Shown here piece after piece: positions 16,459 to 25,533 of a DNA stretch of 53,945 bases. How positions within the stretch are numbered: position 1 is the first letter of the stretch; every line of letters begins with the position of its first letter. A program made the position numbers and the translations under genes. The DNA is taken from assembly GCF_006149045.1 (NCBI RefSeq), contig NZ_VBSN01000033.1, positions 1-53,945 on the forward strand, written 5' to 3'. The notes beneath the pieces were generated by a model. The model searched no databases. It worked only from the letters and a program-made list of their open reading frames with translations, and was not told where the DNA came from. Origin of the DNA: Dyadobacter flavalbus. Lineage in GTDB: Bacteria; Bacteroidota; Bacteroidia; Cytophagales; Spirosomataceae.

Positions 16459-18198
16459 ATGTCCGTAATCAATAAAGATAAGTTTATTATATACCAGATT
16501 TTCACCCGCCTCTTCGGAAATCAGAATACAACCAACAAATTTTATGGTACCCTGGAAGAAAACGGTGCCGGAAAGTTCAACGATGTTACGGATACGGCAC
16601 TTGAAGCGCTGAAAGATTTCGGCGTTACCCATTTATGGTATACAGGCGTGCTTCAGCATGCAACTTTAACCGATTATGCACAGTTCGGAATCCCGGCAGA
16701 TCATCCGCTGATCGTCAAGGGAATTGCCGGATCGCCGTATGCCGTAAAGGATTATTACGATGTAGACCCCGACCTTGCCGTGGACGTAAGCAGCCGCATG
16801 CAGGAGTTCGAGCAGCTCATTGCCCGTACGCACAATCACGGCATGAAAGCACTCATCGACTTTATACCAAATCACGTTGCACGTCAGTATCATTCCAAAG
16901 CGCGCGCACAGGGAATAAAGGATTTTGGCGAGGAGGATGACAATACGGTGAGTTTTAAGCCAGACAACAACTTTTATTATATACCAAACCAGGATTTCAT
17001 TGTTCCGGAAGGCCATAACCTGCCGGTGGACATCACAGCTCCTTATACCGAGCGTCCGGCAAAAGCAACGGGAAATGATGTTTTCGCGGCTCAGCCCAGC
17101 CAGTTTGACTGGTACGAAACCATCAAGCTCAATTACGGCATCGATTATCAGAACGGGAAAGCTGCCTACTTTGATCCGATTCCTTCCACATGGCATAAAA
17201 TGTACGATATACTGCGGTTCTGGGTTCAGAAAAGCGTGGACGGCTTCCGGTGCGACATGGCCGAAATGGTTCCGGTCGAGTTCTGGGAATGGGTAATTCC
17301 CGAAATCAAGAAACTTAACCCGGAAGTGATTTTTATTGCTGAAATCTATAATCCGGCCGAATACCATAATTACATCCGAAAAGGAAAATTTGACTATCTC
17401 TATGACAAAGTAGGTCTGTACAATTCGCTGCGCAAACTGATGGAAGGAAACGGTACAGCGGAAGAAATTACCCGGTTATGGCAGCAGGAATCCGGCGATA
17501 TCAGCGAACATATGCTCCGGTTCCTTGAAAACCATGACGAACAGCGCATTGCCTCGAAGTACTTTGCCGGAGATCCGTGGCCGGCTGTTCCGGCCATGAC
17601 ACTGAGCGCCACTTTGCATACCGGGCCGCTGATGCTGTATTTCGGTCAGGAACTGGGCGTGAACCCGACACAGGCAGAAGGATTTCAGGGAGAGGACGGG
17701 CGCACAACCATTTTTGATTACTGGGGCGTAACGGAGTTTCAGCAATGGGTGAACGGCGGGAAGTTCAATACCGAAAAGCTGACGGAAGACCAGAAGAAAC
17801 TGCGTTCGTTTTACGAAAGCCTGAACCGGTTCGTACTTGATAATGAAGCTGTTTACGCCGGCGGATTTTATGATCTTCAGTATTTCAATATAGACGGGCA
17901 ATGTTACAATTACGATAAAAAAGTAATATACAGCTACCTGCGATTTACCGAAAATCAGAAACTGCTGTTCATTTATAATTTTGACCGGGAAAGAAGCATG
18001 GAAACTGCGGTGAGGATTCCTCAGGATGCCTGGACTAATTTTTTAAAGCTGGAAAATACCTTTTTATACAAACTTAAACCTGTATTTCCCGCCTTTGCTT
18101 CTGAACTGAGCCTGAAAGCAACCGAAATTACTTCCACCGGTGTTCAGATCGAGTTGTTGCCTGCATCCGTTTTAGTTTATGAGATTGTCCGCAAGTAA
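16459..18198 (+). CDS. GH13 alpha-amylase family glycosidase
   Basis: A 579-residue enzyme with a (beta/alpha)8 barrel. GH13 landmarks: region I DFIPNH, region II GFRCDMAEM with nucleophile Asp266, region III IFIAEIYNP with acid/base Glu295, and region IV FLENHDEQR with transition-state stabiliser Asp360. A C-terminal all-beta domain covers about residues 480-579. There is no signal peptide, so it is probably cytoplasmic and acts on intracellular alpha-glucans or maltodextrins. The exact specificity (amylase, debranching or transferase) cannot be read. It is monocistronic with the next gene 96 bases downstream. Confidence 0.9.
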   Translation: MSVINKDKFIIYQIFTRLFGNQNTTNKFYGTLEENGAGKFNDVTDTALEALKDFGVTHLWYTGVLQHATLTDYAQFGIPADHPLIVKGIAGSPYAVKDYYDVDPDLAVDVSSRMQEFEQLIARTHNHGMKALIDFIPNHVARQYHSKARAQGIKDFGEEDDNTVSFKPDNNFYYIPNQDFIVPEGHNLPVDITAPYTERPAKATGNDVFAAQPSQFDWYETIKLNYGIDYQNGKAAYFDPIPSTWHKMYDILRFWVQKSVDGFRCDMAEMVPVEFWEWVIPEIKKLNPEVIFIAEIYNPAEYHNYIRKGKFDYLYDKVGLYNSLRKLMEGNGTAEEITRLWQQESGDISEHMLRFLENHDEQRIASKYFAGDPWPAVPAMTLSATLHTGPLMLYFGQELGVNPTQAEGFQGEDGRTTIFDYWGVTEFQQWVNGGKFNTEKLTEDQKKLRSFYESLNRFVLDNEAVYAGGFYDLQYFNIDGQCYNYDKKVIYSYLRFTENQKLLFIYNFDRERSMETAVRIPQDAWTNFLKLENTFLYKLKPVFPAFASELSLKATEITSTGVQIELLPASVLVYEIVRK

Positions 18199-18294
18199 TA
18201 AATTGTAAAATCCGAACTGCTTTTATAACAATAGCTGCAATTTCGGCTATGCTGTAAAAGTAATACTTAAATTTGGTATAAGCGGAAGCTTAAT

Positions 18295-20301
18295 ATGGAT
18301 GTTATGGAGCGTGTTGAAATACCTGAACGCATAGACTATGTCGGAAAATTTACTGAAATAATCCGAAGTCACTGGAAAGCCAAACAAAACAAAAACCAGC
18401 CCTTTTCCGAAATACTCTCCAGTATTTCGCTGGACTGGCGGGAAAAAGAACTGATGTCCGAACAGATCCTTTCAGTGCTTTTTTCGACCAAGTTTGTATC
18501 CTTGCTTACCGAGTCGGAAATCGGGTCCAACAAAGGTTTTTTTTCTGATGCTTCTGCACGGCTGAGCTTCAAGTTTCTGCCTCCGGTGGATGAACCGAAC
18601 GAACTGAGAACGCATTTTGACCAGCTTTTCTGCAATAAAAAGGATTATCAATGGGTAAAGGCAATTCCGGACAGCAACTGGGCCGAATTTCTTTCCAGCC
18701 TGTTCAAAGAAGTAAATCCTGCGATCAAAAGATACATTGAAAAAGAAGTTCTTAATTCCATACTCATTCTTGCACAAAGGGCTGCGACGCTAGGCGTGGA
18801 CCCGGAAGTTGCATCCAAAATCCCGAAAGTGGATGACCTCGACTCTCCTTTTCTGGGGCTGAACCGGGAAGTAATGCTCTATGTGGAAAAAAACCTGAAT
18901 TACACTGATTATACGCTGACCGACCGCAATGATGATTACAAGCACATTCTGGTAATGATCAGCCAGTGTAAAAGCCAGATCAGCTACATTTACCGGCACA
19001 AGGATATTTTCGGGATCAGCCTGCAGCTCACTTATCAGGTGAGGCAAATCGAACAGTATCTGAAACGGCTTGCGCAGCTGCTTGAAATATTACAGACAAA
19101 CGATCCAAACCGCCAATGGCTTACCATTACGCAGCTTCTTAAGGAATTTGTTTATGCCGAAAACACCAAGTACAGTTTACGCAAGCATTTTTCGACCAAT
19201 CTTCAGTTGCTTACTTTTAAAGTCATTGAAAACACTTCCAAAACCGGAGAACACTACATTGCATCCGACAAATCGGCTTACTGGAAGTTGTTCGGAAAGG
19301 CAATTGGCGGCGGAGTAATCGTCGCTTTTCTGTGTATGAATAAAACCCGGCTGTATTTTCAGCATTTACCGATATTCTGGGAAGCTTTTTTTTACAGTCT
19401 TAATTATTCCATCGGCTTTATCCTGATCCATATTCTCGGATTTACAATTGCCACGAAGCAGCCCGCGATGACGGCTTCCACGATTGCAGCCAACCTGAGC
19501 AATAACGGAGAAAACCCGAACTGGCTGCACAAAACGACCCAATTGCTCATCCGTCTGATCCGGAGCCAGTTTATTTCACTGATCGGAAATGCGGTTATTG
19601 CCTTTCCGGTCGCCTATGCGCTGGACTGGATTTATTTTCGTATGATGGGTTATCATATTGCCGATCCTGCAAAAGCGATCAGGCTGATTGCCGAACTGAA
19701 TATCTGGGAAAGCCTTGCGTTGCCGCATGCTGCACTGGCCGGTTTTTATCTGATGCTTTCGGGACTGATTTCCGGTTATTATGAGAACAAGTGGATTTAT
19801 AACAAATATACCGCACGCATTAAAAAACACAGGAAACTGGTCCGGCTCTTCGGGCAGGAAAGGCTGAACCGCATGGCAGGTTATTTCGAACGCAACTTTG
19901 GCGGACTGGCCGGAAACTTTTTTCTTGGCATTTTTCTGGGCTCTACAAGCGCAGTGGGCTTTACTTTCGGTCTACCGCTGGATATCCGCCATATTACCTT
20001 TGCTTCCGGAAATTTCGGGCTTGCGGTTGGCGGACTGGAGAATAACGTTTCCACTGACCTCTGGCTGAACTCCATAATCGGGATTGCGGGTATCGGTTTT
20101 ATGAACGTCATTGTCAGTTTTGGTCTTTCCATTGCCTTTGCGCTGAAATCCCGGAATGCGCGTCCGAGCGAAGTGAAAAGTCTGATCGGCAACTTGTCAT
20201 GGCAATTTTTCCATCACGGACTGGCATTTTTCTTTCCGGTCAAAAACCCTGCAGACGTGAATGAAGAGTTACCCGAAGCATTGCCAAACCGCCATTTATA
20301 A
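18295..20301 (+). CDS. Gcr-family ('site-specific recombinase') membrane protein
   Basis: A 668-residue protein resembling the SpecificRecomb/Gcr family first named in Neisseria. The N-terminal half (1-340) is soluble and helical. The C-terminal half has hydrophobic segments near 345-362, 368-390, 430-450, 475-500, 545-570 and 600-630, with a glycine-rich run (GLAGNFFLGIFLGSTSAVGF). I see neither tyrosine- nor serine-recombinase signatures. The recombinase name is historical, and the sequence suggests an inner-membrane protein of unknown role. A second ATG at 18304 is an alternative start. Confidence 0.75.
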   Translation: MDVMERVEIPERIDYVGKFTEIIRSHWKAKQNKNQPFSEILSSISLDWREKELMSEQILSVLFSTKFVSLLTESEIGSNKGFFSDASARLSFKFLPPVDEPNELRTHFDQLFCNKKDYQWVKAIPDSNWAEFLSSLFKEVNPAIKRYIEKEVLNSILILAQRAATLGVDPEVASKIPKVDDLDSPFLGLNREVMLYVEKNLNYTDYTLTDRNDDYKHILVMISQCKSQISYIYRHKDIFGISLQLTYQVRQIEQYLKRLAQLLEILQTNDPNRQWLTITQLLKEFVYAENTKYSLRKHFSTNLQLLTFKVIENTSKTGEHYIASDKSAYWKLFGKAIGGGVIVAFLCMNKTRLYFQHLPIFWEAFFYSLNYSIGFILIHILGFTIATKQPAMTASTIAANLSNNGENPNWLHKTTQLLIRLIRSQFISLIGNAVIAFPVAYALDWIYFRMMGYHIADPAKAIRLIAELNIWESLALPHAALAGFYLMLSGLISGYYENKWIYNKYTARIKKHRKLVRLFGQERLNRMAGYFERNFGGLAGNFFLGIFLGSTSAVGFTFGLPLDIRHITFASGNFGLAVGGLENNVSTDLWLNSIIGIAGIGFMNVIVSFGLSIAFALKSRNARPSEVKSLIGNLSWQFFHHGLAFFFPVKNPADVNEELPEALPNRHL

Positions 20302-20388
20302 GATTGCAATTGGATCGATTCGTCATTATTTTTACAATAATCTCGATTTTAGAGGTTAATTTTCTGCTTACGTTCTTTCAGTAAAAAA

Positions 20389-21222
20389 ATGATTACAATC
20401 CGCATGATCAGAATTATAGTTCTTCTTGTATTAATGCTAGCTTCCACTTGCACGTTTGCCCAGACAAGCCCCCAAAAGACTTTCGGGCAAAAAATGGAGC
20501 TGCCGGACAGCAGAGATATCGGAACGCAGGTGCTGCGGATGAGCGAGTCATTTCTGGGAACGCCTTACGTTGCCGGAACTTTGGAAGGAAACCCGACAGA
20601 GCGGCTGGTCTGCAAATTCGACGGGCTGGATTGCACGACACTGGTGGAAAGTTCGATAGCGCTGGCCATTTCCAAAACGGAAAACCCGAGTTACGAAGGG
20701 TATAAAAACGAACTCACGAAGCTGCGTTACCGCGAAGGAAACATTGACGGATATGCTTCCCGGCTGCATTATATTCTTGACTGGCTGTATGAAAACCAGA
20801 AACGCGGCCGGCTGGAAGACATTACGGCCAAAGTAGGCGGCGTTCCCTTCAAGAAGGAAATCAATTTCATGAGCAACCATGCCAACCTGTACCCGGCCAT
20901 GGCCGAAACCGAAGTCTGGGAAAAAATCCGCGAACAGGAAAACATCATCAATTCCAGAGAATACAGTTACATCCCGAAGGCAGGAATCCAGAAAACGGAA
21001 CCGATGCTGCACGATGGCGACATTGTCGCTTTTACCTCTTCGGTGGAAGGACTGGATGTAAACCATATGGGAATCATCACCAAGGTCGGGAGCCGCGCTT
21101 ATCTGATTCATGCTTCTTTAACGGGCAAAAAAGTAATCATGTCAAATGTTCCGCTGGCCGAGTATGTTGCTTCGGTTCCAAAACACACCGGAATGATCGT
21201 AGCCCGTCTTAATGATAACTGA
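20389..21222 (+). CDS. DUF1460 family NlpC/P60-like exported hydrolase
   Basis: A 277-residue protein with a signal peptide (MIRIIVLLVLMLASTCTFAQ; the second ATG at residue 6 may be the true start). The likely catalytic cysteine is Cys82 in FDGLDCTTLVE and the histidine is His226 in DVNHMGII, with another His in AYLIHASL. This layout matches DUF1460, a Bacteroidota family related to N-acetylmuramoyl-L-alanine amidases or endopeptidases, so action on cell-wall peptides in the periplasm is likely. The mechanosensitive channel gene follows within a few bases, suggesting a shared envelope operon. Confidence 0.85.
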   Translation: MITIRMIRIIVLLVLMLASTCTFAQTSPQKTFGQKMELPDSRDIGTQVLRMSESFLGTPYVAGTLEGNPTERLVCKFDGLDCTTLVESSIALAISKTENPSYEGYKNELTKLRYREGNIDGYASRLHYILDWLYENQKRGRLEDITAKVGGVPFKKEINFMSNHANLYPAMAETEVWEKIREQENIINSREYSYIPKAGIQKTEPMLHDGDIVAFTSSVEGLDVNHMGIITKVGSRAYLIHASLTGKKVIMSNVPLAEYVASVPKHTGMIVARLNDN

Positions 21223-21226
21223 TGCA

Positions 21227-22312
21227 ATGAATGATCTGTTGAAAATACTGGATCATGAAAATTACCCCTGGCTGGTTATAGTGATTTCCGGAATTATAGG
21301 TTTGGTAGTCAGCGGGATTATTATCAATCTGATTAAAATTACAGCTTCCAGAAAAGAGTGGCAGTCGGTCCGGTCCATAAGGGAAAACCTGACAAACGTT
21401 CTGCACTTCTTCATTCCGCTGCTGTTTATTACAGCCACAATCAAGACCTTTTCACTGACGCACAGGAACTATTACTGGATTTTCTCGATCAGTAAAATTC
21501 TCCTCATTGCGGCTACAACTTGGCTGATGATCCGCATTGTGGTCATTATTGAAAAACTGCTGATTGATCAGCTGGATTTTGATTCGCCGGACAACAATCA
21601 GGCAAGACGGATGTTCACAAAAATCAAATTTGTGAAACGCATTGTCATTATCATGATCATTCTGCTTGGCATTTCGGTTCTGATGCTGAGTTTTGAAAGT
21701 GTGCGGCAATACGGCGTGGGCATACTTACTTCTGCCGGTATTTTCAGTGTGATTATCGGTTTTGCCGCACAGAAATCGCTCGCCAACCTCATGGCAGGCA
21801 TTCAGATTGCATTTACCCAGCCTATTAAAATTGATGATGTTGTGATTGTGGAAGGCGAATGGGGACGCATTGAAGAAATAAACCTGACTTATGTGGTTGT
21901 CAATATCTGGGACCTGAGAAGGATTGTGCTGCCCATCACCTATTTTATCGAAACGCCTTTTCAGAACTGGACGCGAAACGACAGTGCGCTCATCGGAACG
22001 GCTTTTTTCCATCTGAACTACCTTGCCCCGATTCCCCGATTAAGGGAAAAACTGAAAGAAATCCTGGACGAAACACCGCTATGGGACGGAAGGTCCTGGG
22101 CACTTCAGGTTACGGATACGCAGGGCCAGCTTATGGTGGTAAGAGCAACCATGTCTGCCCGGAATTCATCACAGACGTTTGATCTGCGTTGTCTGGTAAG
22201 GGAAAAAATGATCGAGTACATTGCCCGGGAGCTTCCCGATGCACTGCCGAGTTACCGGATTGAAGAAACCAAACAGGCTGAAACTTTTATGCAGGACAAA
22301 GGTCTGAAATGA
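21227..22312 (+). CDS. MscS-family mechanosensitive ion channel
   Basis: Membrane protein of about 361 residues with four predicted membrane segments. The last is the pore-lining TM3 region (YGVGILTSAGIFSVIIGFAA then QKSLANLMAGIQIAFTQPIK), the MscS hallmark. The beta domain (IDDVVIVEGEWGRIEEINLT) follows, then a cytoplasmic alpha/beta domain. I chose the ATG at 21227, 4 bases after the upstream stop; an in-frame ATG at 21212 would overlap that gene. It probably releases solutes on hypo-osmotic shock. Confidence 0.9.
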   Translation: MNDLLKILDHENYPWLVIVISGIIGLVVSGIIINLIKITASRKEWQSVRSIRENLTNVLHFFIPLLFITATIKTFSLTHRNYYWIFSISKILLIAATTWLMIRIVVIIEKLLIDQLDFDSPDNNQARRMFTKIKFVKRIVIIMIILLGISVLMLSFESVRQYGVGILTSAGIFSVIIGFAAQKSLANLMAGIQIAFTQPIKIDDVVIVEGEWGRIEEINLTYVVVNIWDLRRIVLPITYFIETPFQNWTRNDSALIGTAFFHLNYLAPIPRLREKLKEILDETPLWDGRSWALQVTDTQGQLMVVRATMSARNSSQTFDLRCLVREKMIEYIARELPDALPSYRIEETKQAETFMQDKGLK

Positions 22313-22314
22313 AA

Positions 22315-22351
22315 AATTGGCTTTCGGAAAATCCAGAAGCCAATTCTTTCT
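22315..22351 (+). terminator. Rho-independent terminator between convergent genes
   Basis: Stem AATTGGCTT (22315-22323) with AAGCCAATT (22337-22345), extended inward by GG/CC, then CTTTCTTACT. It starts 2 bases after the MscS stop and could serve both convergent transcripts, since A-rich sequence precedes it. Confidence 0.7.
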
Positions 22352-22371
22352 TACTACTCACCTAACTCAAT

Positions 22372-23994
22372 TTAACTCAATACAGTTTCTCTTTGATTTC
22401 TTCTGGCTGCAAGCGGATGATCTGAAAGTGCGATATGGTATCCAAATCCGATCAGCTCCATTTGCCCGCCTGCCTGTTCATAGTCATTTTTGAATCTTGT
22501 GATATTTTCCATCACGGTATGATCCACGTATGGCGAATTGGAAAAATCCACTTGTACAATCTTTCCTTTGGGTATGGCTTCGAGCTTTGCTTTCAGGCTG
22601 AGGTAATTGGCAAAAACCGCAGCACGCGGAACATGCACGAAAAAAACCTCATGCTCGGATTTCACTTCTATCTTTGGTGAGAAAATATGCGAAGGTTTAA
22701 CGCCGTAAAACAGCTGAATCATTATTTTGACAAAAATACCGCATGCGATTCCAATCAGAAGATCAGTGCTTAACGTAACGATAATGGTGACAAGGAATAT
22801 AATCAGCTGCTCTTTGCCGATGTAATAAATGTGTTTGAACTCGGCAGGAGAAGCAAGCCGGAAACCTACGGAAATCAGCATGGCCGCAAGTGCTGCCACC
22901 GGAACCATCCTGATAACCGGAGAAAGAAGTACCACGAAAATCAGCAGGAAAATACCGTGAAAAAGATTTGCCCAGCGCGTTTTGCCGCCATTGCTGATGT
23001 TGGCCGAACTGCGTATGACTTCTGAAATCATCGGAAGCCCGCCCAAAATACCTGCAGCCACATTGCCTGCACCCACCGCAGTTACATCACGGCTCAGATC
23101 GGTTTTACGCTTGTAAGGATCAAGTAAATCAATTGCTTTGACGGTCAGTGACGATTCAAGGCTCCCGATCAGTGCAAACATGGCCACATATTTCATAAAT
23201 ACCGGAAGCAAATCACCTTTGAGCCCGCTGAAATCGACATGAAAGGCAAATGAAAATTCTCCGGGATTGATCAACGGCTTGAAATCACGGTAAGTAGGTT
23301 CAAACAAATGAAAGAATTGTCCGAGCGCAATGGCAACGACAAGAACCACCAAAGCCGGCGGCATTTTTTTAAAGATGGAAAAAGACAGATATTTCCATCC
23401 AAACATAATCATCAGTCCGACAAGGCCGATGATGGCAATATGGTATTCTATGTTCATCAGGCTGTGCGGAACCATGGCAATGAGTTCCAGCGGCCCTTTG
23501 CTTTTCAGCTCGGAAGGCGCAATGCCGACTGCAAGATGAATCTGTTTGGACATGATAATGATCCCGATTGCAGCCAGCATACCGTGAACTACAGAAAGCG
23601 GAAAGAAATCGGCGAATCTCGGCAATTTAAAGATACCCATCAGCATCTGGATGATGCCGGCCGCAACAATAGCGCCAAGCGCAAGGTGCCAGCCGGTCAC
23701 CATATTCCCTTTTCCAAGCTCGTCCACCGCGCCGGCTGCAATCACAATAAGGCCGGCGGTAGGCCCTTTAACGGTCAGCTCGGAACCGGTAAAAAATGAA
23801 ACGAGGATGCCGCCGACAATCGCTGTCAGGACACCCATCATGGGAGGAAAATTACTTGCACCGGCAATGCCGAGACTTAGCGGAAGTGCAATGAGCGATA
23901 CCAGAAAACCGGACAGCAGATCATCCTTCCAGTTCTCTGTAAATCCCCTGATACCCGTTGCAGGCTTCCATGCTGCGGACTTCCTGATCTTCAT
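22372..23994 (-). CDS. SulP-family anion transporter with STAS domain
   Basis: A 540-residue transporter. The SulP core begins with LVSLIALPLSLGIAGASNFP and FTGSELTVKGPTAGLIVIAA, with about 12-14 membrane segments to residue 410. A C-terminal STAS domain follows (about 435-520, VQVDFSNSPYVDHTVMENIT). I chose the ATG at 23994 (MKIRKSAAWK). A 33-residue longer reading from a TTG has an atypical N-terminus for the family. Substrate could be sulfate, bicarbonate or another anion. It follows a response regulator/kinase pair on the same strand, with tandem 11-bp repeats between, so it is a likely target of that system. Confidence 0.9.
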   Translation of the reverse strand: MKIRKSAAWKPATGIRGFTENWKDDLLSGFLVSLIALPLSLGIAGASNFPPMMGVLTAIVGGILVSFFTGSELTVKGPTAGLIVIAAGAVDELGKGNMVTGWHLALGAIVAAGIIQMLMGIFKLPRFADFFPLSVVHGMLAAIGIIIMSKQIHLAVGIAPSELKSKGPLELIAMVPHSLMNIEYHIAIIGLVGLMIMFGWKYLSFSIFKKMPPALVVLVVAIALGQFFHLFEPTYRDFKPLINPGEFSFAFHVDFSGLKGDLLPVFMKYVAMFALIGSLESSLTVKAIDLLDPYKRKTDLSRDVTAVGAGNVAAGILGGLPMISEVIRSSANISNGGKTRWANLFHGIFLLIFVVLLSPVIRMVPVAALAAMLISVGFRLASPAEFKHIYYIGKEQLIIFLVTIIVTLSTDLLIGIACGIFVKIMIQLFYGVKPSHIFSPKIEVKSEHEVFFVHVPRAAVFANYLSLKAKLEAIPKGKIVQVDFSNSPYVDHTVMENITRFKNDYEQAGGQMELIGFGYHIALSDHPLAARRNQRETVLS

Positions 23995-24128
23995 CTCGAC
24001 TGAAAGAAATTGTTGTCTCCCGACGTACAGGAAACGATTGAAAACAGGCGGGATAAAGACAAAGAAATACGCTCCATAGCAGGCACAAATCAAGGCGGTG
24101 ATTTATGCTACAAAAGACTTCTGAATGT

Positions 24129-24166
24129 GTTAAAGGCGCATTAACGCAGAATTAAAAGTCAATTAA
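24129..24166 (-). promoter_or_regulatory. Tandem 11-bp repeat operator upstream of the SulP gene
   Basis: TTAA occurs at 24130, 24141, 24152 and 24163, exactly 11 bp apart. On the minus strand the units read TTTTTAATTGA, CTTTTAATTCT, GCGTTAATGCG and CCTTTAACACA. The last TTAA overlaps the kinase stop codon, and the block sits about 135 bases before the SulP start. This is the direct-repeat geometry of OmpR/PhoB-family operators. It resembles the block ahead of the efflux genes, whose neighbouring regulator and kinase are paralogues. Binding is inferred. Confidence 0.55.
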
Positions 24167-25533
24167 AAAGGTGGGAACTTAAGAATGAAGGTCGTTCCGG
24201 AACCCAGTACAGACTCTACTTCGATGCTTCCGCCCTGCATGTTGATGATCCTTTTTGTAAGGGAAAGCCCGATTCCGTATCCGGCTTTACTGATGGTGGT
24301 GGCACTTCTGTAAAAGGTATCAAATATGTAAGGCAGTTCTTCTTTTGAAATACCGGTACCTACGTCTTTGAACAGAATCTTGATGAGATCTTTTTGAATC
24401 TGAAGATAAACGTTGACGGTTTTATTGTTGGAGTATTTGCAGGCATTGTCCATCAGGTTCATAAAGGCCGTTTTCAGCAGGCTTTCATCTCCGTAGCGTT
24501 TCAGCTGCTCTTCGTCATCGGGTATTTTATCATAATGGATATGCACTTCGTAACCCGGGTTTTTCTGCTGAACCGAAGCTTTTGCCTGCCATAATACCTC
24601 ATCGATGCGGATTTTGGAAAACATTACCTTAAAGGTATTTTCCTCCGTACGCGCCAGCTCCAGCAGCCTGCTCACCAGTTCGTTCATTTCCTTTGCTTCT
24701 GCCCATATTCCTTTGAGCGCAACCTGATATTCATTGGCCGTGCGTTCTTTCATCAGGCTCAGTTCTGCTTCGCTCATGATCAGTGCAAGGGGTGTCCTGA
24801 GTTCGTGAGAAGCATGGGAAACAAAGTTTTTCTGCGCTACAAAAGCGATTTCCAGCCGGTTCAGCATTTGATTGAAGGTTTGTGCAAGAAATGCAAGCTC
24901 GTCCTTTTCCCTGCCGACCGTTACTTTTTCATGCAGGTTTCCCGCCGAAATATTATTTACCTGATCAATGATATCTGCAACCGGCTTAATTGCATCATTG
25001 GCAAACTGCCAGCCGGCAACGCCTACCAAAACAAGGGACAGAAGCCAGCCGATCACCAGAATTTCCCGCAGACGCTTCAACTGGTTCATACCCGAATAAT
25101 CATTGGCAACGGCCATTACGACCCAGGGCTTGCGGTGATCCTGCAGAATATGGCGAATGATAATGGCTTCCTTTTTCTGGTATTTTGTGCGTATTTCGCG
25201 GCCTTCCCTGGCTTCGTTCAGCAAGGATTTCGAGAGTTCAAATTTTTCATTTCCGCTTGTAAAAATAACCGAATCCGCTCCGTCGTAGATTGTTATTTCT
25301 TCATCCAGTAAAATGGTGTTGTTTTCTTTTTCAATCTGCCGGATGTCTGCTTTACTGATGCCATTACTCGCTTCCACCAATTGCGCAATCGTTTGTCCGC
25401 GTTCGTTCAGAAATGAATAAAACTGCTTTTCACGGTACTGATCATAGAAAAAGTAAATGGACAGGCAGAACAACGCCATAATGGAACCAACCAGCATGGT
25501 AAAAAGGAGCGTAAGCCGGGATTTGATGTTCAT
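24163..25533 (-). CDS. Sensor histidine kinase upstream of a SulP transporter
   Basis: A 456-residue membrane kinase and paralogue of the one at 206-1573, with the same length and domain order. Membrane segments lie near 8-30 and 155-178 with a periplasmic sensor between; HAMP is about 180-232. HisKA is SHASHELRTPLALIMS with His243. The ATPase motifs are NLMDNACKYS, DVGTGIS (in place of the usual D-x-G-x-G-I) and GYGIGLSLTKRI. Its ATG overlaps the response regulator stop (ATGA), so translation is coupled. The ligand is unknown. The SulP gene lies immediately downstream. Confidence 0.93.
   Translation of the reverse strand: MNIKSRLTLLFTMLVGSIMALFCLSIYFFYDQYREKQFYSFLNERGQTIAQLVEASNGISKADIRQIEKENNTILLDEEITIYDGADSVIFTSGNEKFELSKSLLNEAREGREIRTKYQKKEAIIIRHILQDHRKPWVVMAVANDYSGMNQLKRLREILVIGWLLSLVLVGVAGWQFANDAIKPVADIIDQVNNISAGNLHEKVTVGREKDELAFLAQTFNQMLNRLEIAFVAQKNFVSHASHELRTPLALIMSEAELSLMKERTANEYQVALKGIWAEAKEMNELVSRLLELARTEENTFKVMFSKIRIDEVLWQAKASVQQKNPGYEVHIHYDKIPDDEEQLKRYGDESLLKTAFMNLMDNACKYSNNKTVNVYLQIQKDLIKILFKDVGTGISKEELPYIFDTFYRSATTISKAGYGIGLSLTKRIINMQGGSIEVESVLGSGTTFILKFPPF

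Noticed and set aside
18295..20301. A mobile element or integrase, from the family's recombinase name
   Set aside because: No recombinase catalytic motifs, no flanking repeats and no cargo genes; it looks like a housekeeping membrane protein.
23995..24093. Longer N-terminus of the SulP transporter from a TTG
   Set aside because: The extra 33 residues do not resemble SulP proteins, while the ATG at 23994 starts a standard N-terminus.
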